DNA of 5,309 bases, taken from positions 1 to 5,309 of the forward strand of contig CAMWVF010000107.1 in assembly GCA_947177545.1 (NCBI GenBank), read 5' to 3'. The DNA comes from an uncultured Clostridia bacterium. Its GTDB lineage: Bacteria > Bacillota > Clostridia > Oscillospirales > Ruminococcaceae. Position numbers and translations under genes: made by a program. This document shows, piece after piece, positions 5,040 to 5,309 of this stretch (positions within the stretch are counted from its first letter, which is position 1; each line of letters begins with the position of its first letter). The notes beneath the pieces were generated by a model, which saw nothing but the letters and a program-made list of their open reading frames with translations, made no database searches and was not told where the DNA came from.

Positions 5040-5309
5040 TCTGCCCACCTCCCATTTTCATCAAAGGCATTAACCGAGGACTTAAAGTCTCTGTAGTCCA
5101 CCAAATCAATGCGGTGCTCATAGCTCATTAATTCAAGGCTCATTCCGAAATAAATGTCATCAAAGCTGTCTGATTTCTGATAACCGTCATTAGTGTATTT
5201 ATTATTTGAAAGCCATGCAGAATCAACAAATACCCATTCCCCGTCAAGCTTGACAGCATTCCATTCGTGATTCATTGGAGCATAACGCAAAAATTCATCG
5301 GTAGTAACA
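5036..5309 (-). CDS. Transglutaminase-like protein, C-terminal part
   Basis: The frame is open to the right edge of the window, so the N-terminal part is missing; the visible 90 residues are the C-terminus. HEWNAVKLDGEWVFVDSAW matches the second half of the transglutaminase-like (papain-fold) core: the His of HEWN and the Asp of VFVDSAW are the expected catalytic His and Asp. The catalytic Cys would lie upstream, outside the window. The following IYFGMSLELMSYEHRID resembles the usual segment after the core in bacterial members. These proteins are often secreted or membrane-anchored and act as proteases or cross-linkers, but localisation and substrate cannot be judged here. The TGA stop overlaps the start of the HAD gene by 4 bases, so the two are one operon. 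The leftmost TTG at 5290 is not a start; the frame continues beyond it. Confidence 0.85.
   Translation of the reverse strand, partial: VTTDEFLRYAPMNHEWNAVKLDGEWVFVDSAWLSNNKYTNDGYQKSDSFDDIYFGMSLELMSYEHRIDLVDYRDFKSSVNAFDENGRWAE

Overview
The window looks like chromosomal DNA from an AT-rich Clostridia lineage, most likely a Ruminococcus/Oscillospiraceae-type gut or rumen bacterium. The evidence is the Firmicute-style AGGAGG ribosome binding sites, consensus TTGACA/TATAAT promoters, a DUF4250 protein, a SleL/YaaH-like GH18 remnant, and a bL27 that lacks the usual Firmicute N-terminal extension. The genus is inferred from overall character, not proven. Every gene I can support is on the minus strand, so transcription runs from right to left.

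Right to left: (1) the C-terminal end of a transglutaminase-like protein, cut by the window edge, overlaps by 4 nt (ATGA) a HAD-family phosphatase of the beta-phosphoglucomutase type; these two are a coupled operon. (2) A gene with its own TTGAAA-17-TATAAT promoter encodes a YuxH-like protein with a degenerate EAL domain and an HDOD domain, probably a non-catalytic c-di-GMP-related or stress-signalling adaptor. (3) A perfect TTGACA-17-TATAAT promoter and an ~80-nt structured leader (candidate L21 leader) drive rplU-rpmA (bL21, bL27), which ends in a strong intrinsic terminator. The prp (ysxB) protease gene that usually lies between them in Firmicutes is absent, and bL27 correspondingly begins directly at MAHKKG. 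(4) Next comes an unrecognised acidic lipoprotein with a clear lipobox. (5) The 3' third of a GH18 spore-cortex-lytic-type glycosidase directly abuts the lipoprotein stop codon, in the same frame, without its catalytic part or a ribosome binding site. (6) A hairpin, a 60-residue DUF4250 protein, and a tRNA-Ser(CGA) with its own promoter and terminator follow.

The leftmost ~410 bases contain no convincing complete gene. They hold a rightward-facing intrinsic terminator near the left edge, which suggests a plus-strand gene ending at or beyond the edge and converging on this minus-strand block, and a short minus-strand peptide-like reading frame of unknown status.

Most of the window is ordinary housekeeping DNA. 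The points most worth a second look are the lipoprotein/GH18 junction (rearrangement or assembly join), the paired absence of Prp and of the bL27 extension, and the putative rplU leader. I see no CRISPR array, insertion sequence or defence system.
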